From an uncultured Eubacteriales bacterium (GTDB lineage: Bacteria; Bacillota; Clostridia; Oscillospirales; Butyricicoccaceae): a stretch of 64,000 bases of DNA. The position numbers and the translations under genes are program-made. Positions within the stretch are counted from its first letter, which is position 1; every line of letters starts with the position of its first letter. The notes under the pieces are model-generated. The model had not been told where the DNA came from. It saw only the letters and a list, made by a program, of their open reading frames with translations, and made no database searches. This document shows positions 1 through 8,573 of this stretch, in pieces. The DNA lies in NCBI GenBank assembly GCA_910579575.1, contig CAJTUM010000002.1:196525-260524 (forward strand), given 5' to 3'.

Positions 1-746
1 GCCGGGACAAAATACCGCCCGAATATTTCTAAGTCCAGCGCGCCGCCGGCGCCGCCTTCCATCTGCCCCTCTTTCAAAAAATAAGTGGGAAACGTGGCGG
101 CGGAAATCAGATAATCCGAGGTTGGGTGAAGCAGCACATTGGCCAAGTCCGCCGTTCCTTGGCGCGCCAGCTCCATCCGCGTCTGGGCAGAAAACAGGCT
201 GGCGTCCTCCGAGAGAATGAACAGATGCAGCGTATCGCACTGCGCCGCCGCTTGCTCAATCAGATAGCGGTGACCCAGGGTAAAAGGATTACAGTTGGCC
301 ACAACGGCGGCCTGCTCCCCCTGACCCCGGGCCAGAGAATCCACAAACTGTTGGGCTCCGCCCCGCTGACTCTCCATCAACAGCATATCGCCCGTGCGGG
401 CGATTTCATAAAAGCCGAATTCTCCAAACATCCTGTCATTTTGGGGCTTCGTAAAAAGGAACAGACGCCGCTGCCCCTGCGCAAAGGCGGCGGAGCGCAG
501 AGCGGAGATCACGGAGGCGGTCAGCCCTTCTCCACGATACGCCTCATCCACCGCAATGCACTTGAGCACATTTTTTTGAAGCCCGCCGGCGGCGGCGATC
601 TTGCCTTGGCTATCATAAAAAACGGCGGCAAACTGGATGCCTTGGTCATAGCGCAGCCCCTGTTTGTTCAAAAATTCCTCCAGCTTGCGGCGAACCTGGC
701 CGGCCGGCGGCTGGGGATACAGCTGCTGTAAAAACTCTCCTTGCAT
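1..746 (-). CDS. citC: [citrate (pro-3S)-lyase] ligase, partial (3' end outside window)
   Basis: This enzyme acetylates the phosphoribosyl-dephospho-CoA prosthetic group on the citrate lyase acyl carrier protein and so switches the lyase on. About 248 codons are visible from an ATG at 746 behind a GGAGGG ribosome binding site; the end lies outside the window. The N-terminal ~125 residues form a GNAT-type domain (KCIAVDEAYRGEGL). They are followed by a nucleotidyltransferase domain that opens with NPFTLGHRYLIEQA, the TxGH nucleotide-binding signature of CitC. It is the last visible gene of the citD-citE-citF-citC operon. A hairpin separates it from citF, so it may be made at a lower level. Confidence 0.93.
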   Translation of the reverse strand, partial: MQGEFLQQLYPQPPAGQVRRKLEEFLNKQGLRYDQGIQFAAVFYDSQGKIAAAGGLQKNVLKCIAVDEAYRGEGLTASVISALRSAAFAQGQRRLFLFTKPQNDRMFGEFGFYEIARTGDMLLMESQRGGAQQFVDSLARGQGEQAAVVANCNPFTLGHRYLIEQAAAQCDTLHLFILSEDASLFSAQTRMELARQGTADLANVLLHPTSDYLISAATFPTYFLKEGQMEGGAGGALDLEIFGRYFVP

Positions 747-776
747 AAAAGATTCCCTCCTAAACCCTCCGCAAAA

Positions 777-809
777 GCGCCCCATGAAAGAAACCCTTCC
801 ATGGGGCGC
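777..809 (-). terminator. Hairpin between citF and citC
   Basis: A perfect 10-bp stem (GCGCCCCATG pairing with CATGGGGCGC) with a 13-nt loop lies in the 92-bp citF-citC gap, followed on the minus strand by TTTT. It looks like a weak intrinsic terminator or mRNA-processing hairpin that would lower citC relative to citDEF. Confidence 0.55.
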
Positions 810-838
810 AAAAAAATTCCGAAGCCTATCGGATTGGT

Positions 839-2248
839 TTAATCCACGCTCTTGATCGTATCCAGCAAAGAGCCGTCCCGATAAAGCACGTTGGCCACAA
901 CACGGTCGCCTAGTTTGACGGGCTGAGGCGCGCCGGTCAATCGCTCGGCAATCTCCTTCAGCTGTTGAATTTCCACAATGGGCAGACCCGCTTCCTGCAG
1001 CCGCTGTTTCAGCTCGGCCTGGCGGGGGTTGACGGCGATTCCCCGCTGGGTCACCAACACATCCACCGTGCTTCCGGGGGTGGAAACAGTCAACACATGA
1101 TCCACCACAATGGAAAGGCGAGCCCGGGTCAGCGGCGCGATAATCATGGCCATTTTCGCGCCGGCGGCAGTATCGCTGTGGCCGCCGCTGCCGCCCATAA
1201 TGTAGCCGTTGGAATCGGTATGCACATTGACATTGAAATCCGTGTCAATCTGGGTGGCGCCCAAAATCACCACGTCCAGGCTGTCCACCGCGCTGGAGCG
1301 CACGGAGGGGCTGGCATAGTGACTGGCCGTCACTTCTCGATGGCGGGGGTTGGTTCGGATGCTCTCCACCGCCCCCAGGTCGAAGCATTGCACGTCCAGC
1401 AGCGCCTCAAAGCAGCCCGCTTGCAGCATATCCACCATATAGCTGGTGATGCCGCCCAGGCCGTAGCTCCCCTTGATCCCCTTGGCCAACATAATATCCT
1501 TCAGATATTTCGCCGCCGCCAGCGAAGCGCCGCCGGCGCCGGTCTGGAAGCTCATGCCGTCCTTCAGCAAACCGGAATGCTCGATAACCTTGGCGGCATA
1601 TTGGGCCATCGCCAGGCCCACCGGGTCCCGGGTAATTTTAGTGGTGCCGGAGACGATGCCCGCCGGATTTCCGATGCTTTCCACCTGCACGACATAATCC
1701 ACATAGATTTCGCTGATGGAGAAATCCGCCAGCGGATAGGGAACCAGATTATCGGTAATCACGACCACTTTTTTGGCGTACATGGCGTCTGCAAAGGCAT
1801 ACCCCAGGCTGCCGCAGGCGGATTTTCCATATTTGCCAGAGCAGTTGCCCATGGTATCCGCCGTAGGAGCGGCCACAAAAGCGATATCGATGGGGCTGCG
1901 GCCCTGCTCAATGTCGCTGGGCCGACCGCCGTGGGAGCGGAAGACCGCCGGCTTTTCCAACACGCCGCGGGAAATGGCCCGGCCCACCACGCCGCCGATG
2001 TAATCCGCTTCCAGCCCCGTTACCACGTGGTTTTTGATATGGTCAATCAGCGGCTCGTGAACGTCGAACACCGAAGAAGCGTTGACGTTCAAATCCTGGA
2101 TGCCCAAGCCAGCAATGGCTTCCATCACCATATTGAGCACATAGTCTCCGTTGCGCAGGTGATGGTGGAAGGAAATCGTCATCCCATCCTTCAGCCCGGC
2201 CAGCTTGATTGCTTCTTGAATCGAGGAAACCACTTTTGAATTATTCAT
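839..2248 (-). CDS. citF: Citrate lyase alpha subunit (citrate:acetyl-ACP transferase)
   Basis: The alpha subunit transfers the acyl carrier from acetate to citrate, making citryl-ACP in the cytoplasmic citrate lyase complex (469 residues). The start is the ATG at 2248, giving MNNSKVVSSIQEAIK; reading further upstream would run through the end of citE. The gene overlaps citE by 8 bp, so the two are translationally coupled. Recognisable family segments include ISFHHHLRNGDYV near the N-terminus, FQTGAGGASLA in the middle and GGSGGHSDTAAGAK near residue 360. Length matches CitF of other bacteria (about 500 residues). Confidence 0.95.
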   Translation of the reverse strand: MNNSKVVSSIQEAIKLAGLKDGMTISFHHHLRNGDYVLNMVMEAIAGLGIQDLNVNASSVFDVHEPLIDHIKNHVVTGLEADYIGGVVGRAISRGVLEKPAVFRSHGGRPSDIEQGRSPIDIAFVAAPTADTMGNCSGKYGKSACGSLGYAFADAMYAKKVVVITDNLVPYPLADFSISEIYVDYVVQVESIGNPAGIVSGTTKITRDPVGLAMAQYAAKVIEHSGLLKDGMSFQTGAGGASLAAAKYLKDIMLAKGIKGSYGLGGITSYMVDMLQAGCFEALLDVQCFDLGAVESIRTNPRHREVTASHYASPSVRSSAVDSLDVVILGATQIDTDFNVNVHTDSNGYIMGGSGGHSDTAAGAKMAMIIAPLTRARLSIVVDHVLTVSTPGSTVDVLVTQRGIAVNPRQAELKQRLQEAGLPIVEIQQLKEIAERLTGAPQPVKLGDRVVANVLYRDGSLLDTIKSVD

Positions 2249-3113
2249 GAGTCCGCACCCCCATCGCTTCCGCCATTTCCAGCACTTGCCGCGCCCTTGT
2301 GACAATCGGCGCGTCGATCATTTTGCCCCGCAGGGAAACCACGCCTTTGCCCTGTTCTTTGGCCAAGCGGATGGTTTCCATCACCTCTTCAGCATATTCA
2401 ATGTCTGCCATCGTGGGGCTGAAGGCGGCGTTGATATCCGCCACATGGCGAGGGGAAATGGCGGATTTGCCGGTGAAGCCCAAGGCTTTGGCAAAGGCGG
2501 CGTCTTTCCGCAGGCCCTCGTCGTCGTTCACGTCGGTGAAAGGGGTGTCGTAGCAATCCACCCCGGCGGCCCGGGCCGCCACTACAATTCGGCTGCGGCT
2601 GTAGAAAATCTCCTGCCCCTCTTTGGTACGCTTGCACTGCAGATCGGCGGTCAGATCCTCGCCGCCCAACAGCATGGCGGTCACTCGGGGGCAGCTGCCG
2701 GCGATAGCAAAGGCGTTTTCCACCCCCAACGCCGTTTCAATCAAGGGAATCAGCTTGACTTTGCCCGCCTCCAGGCCCAGCTTTTGCTCCAGCTCCTCCA
2801 TATAGGCGTCCACTGTCAGCACATCCTGGGCGGAACTAATTTTGGGGGGCATAATCAAATCGGGCTGAAGAGGCAAAATTTCCTCCAGATCCTTTTTCCA
2901 AAACTCTGTGTCAATGGAATTGATGCGCACACACACCTGACACTGATAGTGCAGGGTCTGGATGGCGTTGCGCACCAAAATGCGGGCGGCGTCCTTTTCC
3001 GCCGGGGAAACGGCGTCCTCCAGGTCCAGAATCACCGCGTCAGCCCCCAGAATATCCGCGTTGAGCAGCATACCGGCATTGTTGCCCGGCATAAAGAGCA
3101 TACTTCTGCGCAT
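2241..3113 (-). CDS. citE: Citrate lyase beta subunit (citryl-ACP lyase)
   Basis: CitE cleaves citryl-ACP into oxaloacetate and acetyl-ACP. The 290-residue product starts MRRSMLFMPGNN at the ATG at 3113, which overlaps the citD stop by one base (TGATG). Family features of the HpcH/HpaI TIM-barrel are visible: ADAVILDLEDAV near residue 30, the CVRIN strand, LIPLIETALGV, and LLGGEDLTADL with the metal-binding acidic residues. Its place between citD and citF in a tightly packed operon supports the call. Confidence 0.95.
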   Translation of the reverse strand: MRRSMLFMPGNNAGMLLNADILGADAVILDLEDAVSPAEKDAARILVRNAIQTLHYQCQVCVRINSIDTEFWKKDLEEILPLQPDLIMPPKISSAQDVLTVDAYMEELEQKLGLEAGKVKLIPLIETALGVENAFAIAGSCPRVTAMLLGGEDLTADLQCKRTKEGQEIFYSRSRIVVAARAAGVDCYDTPFTDVNDDEGLRKDAAFAKALGFTGKSAISPRHVADINAAFSPTMADIEYAEEVMETIRLAKEQGKGVVSLRGKMIDAPIVTRARQVLEMAEAMGVRTHE

Positions 3114-3382
3114 CAGTTTTCCCCTCCTTCCGCCCGCTTCAGCGCGGTTTCCACCCGAGCCCGGATGACGCATTCCACCGCGCCCTTGTCGTTCAGCGAG
3201 ACGCTGGCGCCGGCCACGCCGTGATCCGCCAGCACCTGCCGGACTACCTGGTCAATCTGCTGGCCGAACTGCTGGAATACCACCGATTCAATCTGTACGC
3301 TGATCTGATCGGCAGGCTGGATCTCCACATAAACGTCGCTGGATTCCATGGTCCCAGCCGCCGCCGCTTTTGTAATTTTCAT
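3113..3382 (-). CDS. citD: Citrate lyase acyl carrier protein (gamma subunit)
   Basis: This 89-residue protein carries the 2'-(5''-triphosphoribosyl)-3'-dephospho-CoA group that cycles between acetyl and citryl forms. The start MKITKAAAAGTMESSDVYVE aligns with the CitD N-terminus; one of the paired serines in MESSD is the attachment site in this family. A GTGTCGCC-type leader precedes the ATG at 3382 and a strong promoter lies about 80 bp upstream. As first gene it defines the operon order citD-E-F-C. Confidence 0.93.
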   Translation of the reverse strand: MKITKAAAAGTMESSDVYVEIQPADQISVQIESVVFQQFGQQIDQVVRQVLADHGVAGASVSLNDKGAVECVIRARVETALKRAEGGEN

Positions 3383-3457
3383 GTCAGGCGACACACCTTT
3401 CTTTTTTCTGTTTCTATTTTCGCAAAACAGCCCTCTGTCTAACGTTTTTCCGGCTCT

Positions 3458-3486
3458 ATTATACACCGTTTTGCTTAGGGTAACAA
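3458..3486 (-). promoter_or_regulatory. Promoter of the citrate lyase operon
   Basis: On the minus strand there is TTGTTA (-35, 3486-3481), a 17-bp spacer and TATAAT (-10, 3463-3458), about 75 bp ahead of citD. No regulator gene for citrate use is in the window. Confidence 0.75.
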
Positions 3487-3509
3487 CCGCAATTTGCCGG
3501 AGGGCAGAC

Positions 3510-3540
3510 AAAAAGCGGGAGGCTGCCCTCCCGCTTTTGC
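3510..3540 (-). terminator. Intrinsic terminator after the 3549-4145 gene
   Basis: An AGCGGGAGG/CCTCCCGCT stem with a short loop and flanking A/T runs lies just after the stop at 3549 and before the cit promoter, isolating the two transcription units. Confidence 0.7.
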
Positions 3541-3548
3541 ACAAGTTT

Positions 3549-4145
3549 TCAAAAATCCAAAATCGCCTGGATATCCGCGCCCATTTCTTCCAGCTCTTGC
3601 AGCGCCTGGATATACCAGAGCATCATCAGGTTTCCATGATCGATATCCCGCCGCATCAGGCCGCAGCGCAGTCGCATGGCCCAGAGCAACCATAAATTTA
3701 TACCGCTTTGATAGGTCAACCATGCCGAAGGCCGTTCCAGCCAGATGGCAGGATATTCGGTTCCATCCAGCGATGGCGCGCTCTCTTTTGCCGCCAGCAA
3801 AGAATAAACCTCAATTCGATCTTCCGAAAAAGGCCCTTCCAGCCAATAGTCATAGGATCGGTTCTGCCGCATATCTCTTAATACGATGTCGGCCATGGAG
3901 TTCTTTGGCGGCAACTTAGCCTGCCATTGCTCCAAGCTCAGCTTTTCCGTCTCATAGTGGGCCTGCAAAAACCGAAGAGCTCCATCGATATCATACCGCT
4001 CTCCCAGAGGGATTTTATCCTTCCACCGATTCCAGGTTTTCAGAAAAGAACCCCGCAGCCAGGTTTTCTCCGGGTCTTGGGCATTGGAACCCAGTTTGAC
4101 GCTAACCCCCATTTCGCCGGGGTCGAAATCTTGAAATGATTCCAT
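3549..4145 (-). CDS. Hypothetical protein, 198 aa
   Basis: I do not recognise a family. The start is the ATG at 4145 (MESFQDFDPGEMGVS) with GGAGGAAAGA directly upstream; an in-frame TTG four codons earlier overlaps that binding site and is unlikely. The product is soluble, Trp- and acid-rich, with no signal peptide, and its C-terminal third looks helical (HGNLMMLWYIQALQELEEM). It is transcribed alone between two terminators or promoters. Confidence 0.7.
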   Translation of the reverse strand: MESFQDFDPGEMGVSVKLGSNAQDPEKTWLRGSFLKTWNRWKDKIPLGERYDIDGALRFLQAHYETEKLSLEQWQAKLPPKNSMADIVLRDMRQNRSYDYWLEGPFSEDRIEVYSLLAAKESAPSLDGTEYPAIWLERPSAWLTYQSGINLWLLWAMRLRCGLMRRDIDHGNLMMLWYIQALQELEEMGADIQAILDF

Positions 4146-4177
4146 TCTTTCCTCCAATGTCTAAAATAACTATATTC

Positions 4178-4789
4178 TTATTGAGGAAGAATATACATTC
4201 CATGGATTTCTGTTGCGCTTATATATCCAACATCAAGCCACAAAACCATCAACCCAGTTGTATCCAATCTCACTTTTTCAACCGAATCGTCATCGTCTAT
4301 AGAGAAATGCCCTACAGTTGCTGAACCATGATAACCCGCCGGCCAGCTTCCACGAATAGAACCCGACCAATAATCTCGAGTATTCAAATAACTCGCATTC
4401 CATATACGCAGATTAGTTGCTTTTACCCCCGATACCATATCAGATGGATCCATCGGGTTAAGTACATTTACATCGGCCAAAATTTGATAACTTGTCCAAC
4501 TTGGTCCCTTACTACCAAAAGTAAGTGACAATGTTACCCTTGCTGCAACTGTCGTTCTTGGCGTGGGCAACTCGACATCCACTGTTGTTGAGCCGCCAAT
4601 GATGTTTCCCTCTGCATCTCGCTCCAGGGGGATCTCAATTTCGTCGATCCCTGCTTCTTTTAGGCTAATGCCCATTTCCTCTTCTGGTTCCATGTAGAGC
4701 TGGTCAGCAGCCACGCTGGGGAATGTGGAACCAAAAACTAGAACCATCGCCAAAAGAACACCAACAAAGCTTCTCATTTTCTTTTGCAT
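4178..4789 (-). CDS. Secreted hypothetical protein, 203 aa
   Basis: The N-terminus is a clear signal peptide: a basic MQKKMRS start, a hydrophobic core and a FPSVAAD cleavage region near residue 29. The mature part is beta-rich with many Thr/Ser and aromatic residues and no catalytic motif that I recognise. The start at 4789 has GAGGAATTGAA upstream. Local base composition is more AT-rich than neighbouring genes, especially in the 100 bp upstream, which may mean later acquisition. Confidence 0.7.
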   Translation of the reverse strand: MQKKMRSFVGVLLAMVLVFGSTFPSVAADQLYMEPEEEMGISLKEAGIDEIEIPLERDAEGNIIGGSTTVDVELPTPRTTVAARVTLSLTFGSKGPSWTSYQILADVNVLNPMDPSDMVSGVKATNLRIWNASYLNTRDYWSGSIRGSWPAGYHGSATVGHFSIDDDDSVEKVRLDTTGLMVLWLDVGYISATEIHGMYILPQ

Positions 4790-4903
4790 TTCAATTCCTC
4801 CTTTTCTTATACCTCTATTATATGAACAAATTGTGATATTAAATAGAACGTTTTATGAATATATTTTATTAATCCTATAAAACATTAAATTAATTTAATA
4901 TCA

Positions 4904-5632
4904 TTATTTTTCCCCCTTCCAGCCCTGGCCAAGCCAGCGCAGGGCCTTGAGCCAGCGCTGGGGGATTTCGGTAAAATGGCTACCGGGGTTCCATTCCAAT
5001 CTGACCTCTCCATTCAGCTGCTGTTGCAGCAGCTGGGCGGCCTGGCGGGTTTTGTCCCCGATCTGAGCCATCAGCGGGTGACGGTTTTTGGATTCTTTGG
5101 TCCCCAAAGAAAGATAGACCCGGGTATCCGCTGCCATGGGACGGTTTTGGTCCATATATTGTTGCCAATCCTGAAACCACAGGGAGCCGGAGATGGAGGC
5201 GACCTGACCGAAGCGCTCGGTGCGGTACAGAGCGTAAATGCTGGCCAATCCAGCCATGGAATAGCCCGCCATTGCTCGGTATTTTCGCTGGGCTATCAGG
5301 GGAAACCGCTTTTCCGCCTCCAGGATAATCTGTGCCATGGCCTGAAGATATTGGTCGCATTTGCCCCCGTAGGGCAGGCCCTGACGTGTGGGCGCCAGCC
5401 AGGGAGAAAAATCGTCCTCCCAGCAGTGGGGAATCACGCCAATTAGGGCGACGGACGGCAGCTCTTTGCCCATTTGGGGCCTCAATTCCCGCAGCACATA
5501 TTCTAGGCGGCCTTCCAGGCTATCGCCGCCGTTACAATAGACCGCAGGCACGCTCTTCTCTTGAGCTTGGGGCGGCAGCCAAGCCCAGCATTGAAACTCC
5601 GCCGCTTCAAACCGCTGCAATTCGATGTTCAT
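4904..5632 (-). CDS. Esterase-like alpha/beta hydrolase
   Basis: A 242-residue serine hydrolase of the putative esterase (esterase D / enterochelin esterase-like) fold. The nucleophile elbow GYSMAGLAS lies near residue 127, and a late histidine in GSHFTEI near residue 217 could complete the triad. The start is the ATG at 5632, preceded by AAAGGGGG; it overlaps the stop of the Nudix gene by 4 bp (ATGA), so the two genes are translationally coupled. Substrate unknown. Confidence 0.75.
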   Translation of the reverse strand: MNIELQRFEAAEFQCWAWLPPQAQEKSVPAVYCNGGDSLEGRLEYVLRELRPQMGKELPSVALIGVIPHCWEDDFSPWLAPTRQGLPYGGKCDQYLQAMAQIILEAEKRFPLIAQRKYRAMAGYSMAGLASIYALYRTERFGQVASISGSLWFQDWQQYMDQNRPMAADTRVYLSLGTKESKNRHPLMAQIGDKTRQAAQLLQQQLNGEVRLEWNPGSHFTEIPQRWLKALRWLGQGWKGEK

Positions 5633-6225
5633 CCACAAAACCCCCTTTTTCGCAATACTGGCAAAAGGACGGCCTCAAACTCCCCCCAATGCGGGCAGAA
5701 TCGGTCGCTTTCCGCCCAAAATTCTCCCTTTTTCCCCACTGCTCGGATGCGTTTCGCCCCTTCTATTTCCTTTTTCACCACTTCCGCCAAAGGAACCCGG
5801 ATCATTTCCTCCACCTCCGCCCCCAAAGCAAAGGCGGGCTCAGGGTCCAGATAGAGATAGACCTCCGCGATTTCCCGGTCCCGGAAGCTGTCGTAGTCCA
5901 TGGCTTCCCGCCAGCGGCCCAGGTATGTCAGCTGTTCCGGCTCAAGGTTCAGACCGATTTCCTCCTGGATTTCCCGCAAAATGGCGGTCAACGGCTCTTC
6001 TCCCGCTGGGACATGGCCCGCCGAGGCGGTGTCAAAATAGCCGGGGAAGCTGGCCTTGTCCTGGGCCCGCTTCTGGTACCAAATCCACAGCCCCTCTGGC
6101 CGAGGGGAGACGACCCAGCACTGAACCACCTTGTGCAGCAGCCCTATCCGGTGAACCCGCTCCCGGCTCTCCGCCCCGACAGGCCGCAGCTGTTCGTCAT
6201 AAACGATTAGGTTCTCTTCCATCAT
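5629..6225 (-). CDS. Nudix hydrolase, 198 aa
   Basis: A cytoplasmic pyrophosphohydrolase of the Nudix superfamily. The Nudix box is visible as GHVPAGEEPLTAI followed by LREIQEEIGLNL near residue 85. The N-terminal EENLIVYDEQLRPVG and a tail ending in VLLPVLRKRGF resemble the IPP-isomerase-like/YfcD group of Nudix proteins, which act on unknown nucleotides. The start is ATG 6225 or the next codon, after GAGAGGGG. It is the first gene of a two-gene unit with the esterase. Confidence 0.85.
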   Translation of the reverse strand: MMEENLIVYDEQLRPVGAESRERVHRIGLLHKVVQCWVVSPRPEGLWIWYQKRAQDKASFPGYFDTASAGHVPAGEEPLTAILREIQEEIGLNLEPEQLTYLGRWREAMDYDSFRDREIAEVYLYLDPEPAFALGAEVEEMIRVPLAEVVKKEIEGAKRIRAVGKKGEFWAESDRFCPHWGEFEAVLLPVLRKRGFCG

Positions 6226-6304
6226 TGGCCCCTCTCTTTCTCAGATCGCCGCGCTCCGCAACCCCTTTTGAAAAAGGGGTTGAACCGAAAACGGATACTT
6301 TTTC

Positions 6305-6964
6305 TTATGATTGTTGTTCCAATTCCCCGTTTGCAAAAGCAAAAACAGTTGTTTGCCATTGAATCCAGCCTGTTTCTTCTAAATAACCGTTGATTTCCCG
6401 GGATAATTCTTCGGGATTGCCTTTTCCATAGCGAAGCTGAAACTGGGTTTGCTGTATTGTTCCGCCGTTTCCTTGTATTTTCAAAAATAAGGTTCCCTTT
6501 GCGGCCGTCCGCCCTTTTTTCGCCGGAATCACAACAGAAACTGCCCCCATACTATCCAAAACTGTCGCTGGCGCAGGGAAGATCTCCGCCGCTTCCCCCG
6601 CTCCATATTGAAGCAGAGCATAGGATTCCCGCTCATCCAAAGCGATCAGCAAAGGTCTGTCCTGGCTGTCTTTCGCTTTCCAGCTGATCTGCGCTGCCTC
6701 CGTCGCCCAAGACCTGGGCTGTTTTGTCCAGCGCCAATCCCACCGAAGCACAACGCCGTTTTGATCTGACGAAAGCAAGGTGCATCTGCCGTCGATACCT
6801 TCTAAAGAAGCCGCCGTTTGGGGATATTCCTGCCAGTTTTCCTCTGGCGCCGCGCCAAATATCTCCGTTTGTTCCTATTCTACAGGTTGAAAAACCCAAA
6901 ATGCGGCTGCCAACAAGCAAACCGACAGCGCCGCAAGCCCCCATTTTATCCCTTTTCTGCTCAT
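6305..6964 (-). pseudogene. Membrane-anchored hypothetical protein interrupted by in-frame TAG
   Basis: Reading from ATG 6964 (ribosome site GGAGAAAAG) gives MSRKGIKWGLAALSV and a transmembrane or signal helix, then an in-frame TAG at 6877-6875 (codon 30). The same frame continues open for 189 more codons to the stop at 6305. The downstream part begins EQTEIFGAAPEENWQEY and keeps a sensible amino-acid make-up, so the reading frame was coding. Either this is a nonsense-mutated gene, a sequencing error, or the amber codon is read through. I do not recognise the product family; it is probably extracytoplasmic. Confidence 0.65.
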
Positions 6965-6976
6965 CTTTTCTCCCCC

Positions 6977-7336
6977 CTACTCCGGGAAACGGAACCGTTC
7001 TTCCTCCGTCCATTCCAGGTCGAGGTCGTCCAGATGAACATGCCACTGAGCGCCGGGCAGAATATTTGAAATTTCCTCCAGGCAATTTAGTTGCCAGTTG
7101 GCAATCTGAAAGAGAAAAGGCGGGGCCTCCAGCGGCAGTTTTGTCGCGCCGCTGAAGATGACATCCTGTTCCCATTCGTCCCGGTCTTTCTCCAGGTCAT
7201 AGATGCAAAAGCCCTCGTAAAGCTCCCCATAGGGGTACTGGGCATCGTAGCGGTCCGCAATCTGGCGGCAGAGCGCCGCTTCCTCTTTCGTGATAGGCTG
7301 AGGACGTCGAGCGGTATAATAAATAGAAATCGACAC
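6977..7336 (-). CDS. Hypothetical protein, 119 aa
   Basis: A small acidic, soluble protein beginning MSISIYYTARRPQPIT at a GTG codon (7336) with GGAGG six bases upstream. It is rich in Glu, Asp and aromatic residues (HVHLDDLDLEWTEEER near the C-terminus). I do not recognise the family. It lies 12 bp downstream of dcd and 12 bp upstream of the amber-interrupted gene, so the three are probably cotranscribed. Confidence 0.65.
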   Translation of the reverse strand: MSISIYYTARRPQPITKEEAALCRQIADRYDAQYPYGELYEGFCIYDLEKDRDEWEQDVIFSGATKLPLEAPPFLFQIANWQLNCLEEISNILPGAQWHVHLDDLDLEWTEEERFRFPE

Positions 7337-7348
7337 GCTGTTCCTCCT

Positions 7349-7879
7349 TTATTCTTTCTTCTCCTCAAAATCCCGGAACAGCAGGCTGGGCTGAATGCCT
7401 GTGTTGTTCTGGTATTTGCTGCTGGAATAGGGCTTGTAATCGCCCAGTAGGGTGTGATAATAAATCTGACAGATTTCCACGTCTGGATAAAGAATCAAGG
7501 GTTGGACGCAGAAAATCTCCAGCGTCCAATAGCCGGCAAAGCCCACGTCGCCAAATCCCGCCGTCACATGGATAAAAAGCCCCAGCCGCCCCACAGAGGA
7601 GCGGCCCTCCAGCATAGGCACAAAGCCCTCTGTGCGGGTGTGTTCTTTCGTGCGGCCCAGATAGAGCCTGCCCGGCTCCAGCCGCAGCCCCTCTGGCGGA
7701 ATGGTCAGCAAACGAACGGGATTTTCTCGCTTCATATCCAGTTCATTGGAATCGTAGACCAACAATTCATGATGTAATCTTAAATTATAGCTATTGGGAT
7801 TGAGTCTTTTTTCGTCAAAATCTGAAATCCAAATTTTGCTTCCAATTTGCCGCCGAATTTCTTCCCCCGATAAAATCAT
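7349..7879 (-). CDS. dcd: dCTP deaminase
   Basis: Deaminates dCTP to dUTP in pyrimidine deoxynucleotide supply, or in the bifunctional form directly gives dUMP. The 176-residue protein starts MILSGEEIRRQIG and shows the trimeric dUTPase-fold signature: LNPNSYNLRL near residue 26, LEGRSSVGRLGLFIHVTAGFG at 90-110 and GYWTLEIF just after. The ATG at 7879 follows GGAGGGCGAACA. I cannot tell the mono- from the bifunctional form from sequence alone. Confidence 0.93.
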   Translation of the reverse strand: MILSGEEIRRQIGSKIWISDFDEKRLNPNSYNLRLHHELLVYDSNELDMKRENPVRLLTIPPEGLRLEPGRLYLGRTKEHTRTEGFVPMLEGRSSVGRLGLFIHVTAGFGDVGFAGYWTLEIFCVQPLILYPDVEICQIYYHTLLGDYKPYSSSKYQNNTGIQPSLLFRDFEEKKE

Positions 7880-7915
7880 TGTTCGCCCTCCGTCTTCTTT
7901 TTGTCTTTCGTCCTG

Positions 7916-8332
7916 TTATACCAGGCCCAGCTGAGCGGCGATAAAAAGGCTGCCTCCCACCATCAGCAGCAGCGCCAGCGCAAACAGCGCCAAAGAAGCC
8001 GCGCCCAGCCTTCCAGTGGGCTTTGGCGTCATGCGCCCCATTTGGGGGTCATAATAAGCCGTCACCATTTCCGAAGGCTGATATTGCTCCCAGCTTGTTC
8101 CAAAAGCAGATTCCACCCGCCGGGTTTCCCCCTGCCACTGAAATTCCAGCATGGGAAAGTATAAGGGCTGGCCTCGGGCGCCTCGACGGCGGATATTTTC
8201 CACAACTTTGGCCTGTACCTCTTGGCTGCGCCGCCGCGCGGACCGCCCCAAAATCCACAACAGTACGGAGCCCAGCAGCGCCAAAGCGGCCAACCCCAGC
8301 ATCAAAAATCCCAAAAAACCGTAACCTGCCAT
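7916..8332 (-). CDS. DUF3592-like membrane protein
   Basis: 138 residues with an N-terminal membrane helix (GFLMLGLAALALLGSVLLW), a soluble beta domain with the FQWQGETRRVESAFG and YDPQ elements typical of DUF3592 proteins, and a C-terminal helix (LALFALALLLMVGG). Function unknown. A second protein of the same type is encoded at 50707-51108. Confidence 0.7.
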   Translation of the reverse strand: MAGYGFLGFLMLGLAALALLGSVLLWILGRSARRRSQEVQAKVVENIRRRGARGQPLYFPMLEFQWQGETRRVESAFGTSWEQYQPSEMVTAYYDPQMGRMTPKPTGRLGAASLALFALALLLMVGGSLFIAAQLGLV

Positions 8333-8342
8333 GATGATCCTC

Positions 8343-8555
8343 TCAGTTTACCGGGCCTCGGGGCTTCAGCGGCCTGCGATTCCCCTGAGGGTCTACAATA
8401 ACAGTATTGTCCAGCTGGCCTGCCAGGCTCTGCTTCACGCTGTCGATATACTCCCGCCGCAGCGCCTGACGCTCCTGCTGTTCCTCCTCCGTCAGCTCCC
8501 GCTGGCGGGCAATGCGGGTCAGCTGGCTGATGCGATCAATCTTGCTCTGTTCCAT
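8343..8555 (-). CDS. DUF896 (YnzC-like) small protein
   Basis: A 70-residue cytoplasmic protein beginning MEQSKIDRISQLTRIARQRE with LTEEEQQERQALRREYI and a C-terminal IVDPQG. This is the helical-hairpin DUF896 family widespread in Firmicutes; family members are small soluble proteins without an established enzymatic role. Confidence 0.88.
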   Translation of the reverse strand: MEQSKIDRISQLTRIARQRELTEEEQQERQALRREYIDSVKQSLAGQLDNTVIVDPQGNRRPLKPRGPVN

Positions 8556-8573
8556 TGGTTTTCCCTCTTCTCC

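Noticed and set aside
965..3224. Long plus-strand frames opposite citF and citE
   Set aside because: Same antisense effect; the minus-strand proteins have clear family motifs, operon overlaps and starts.
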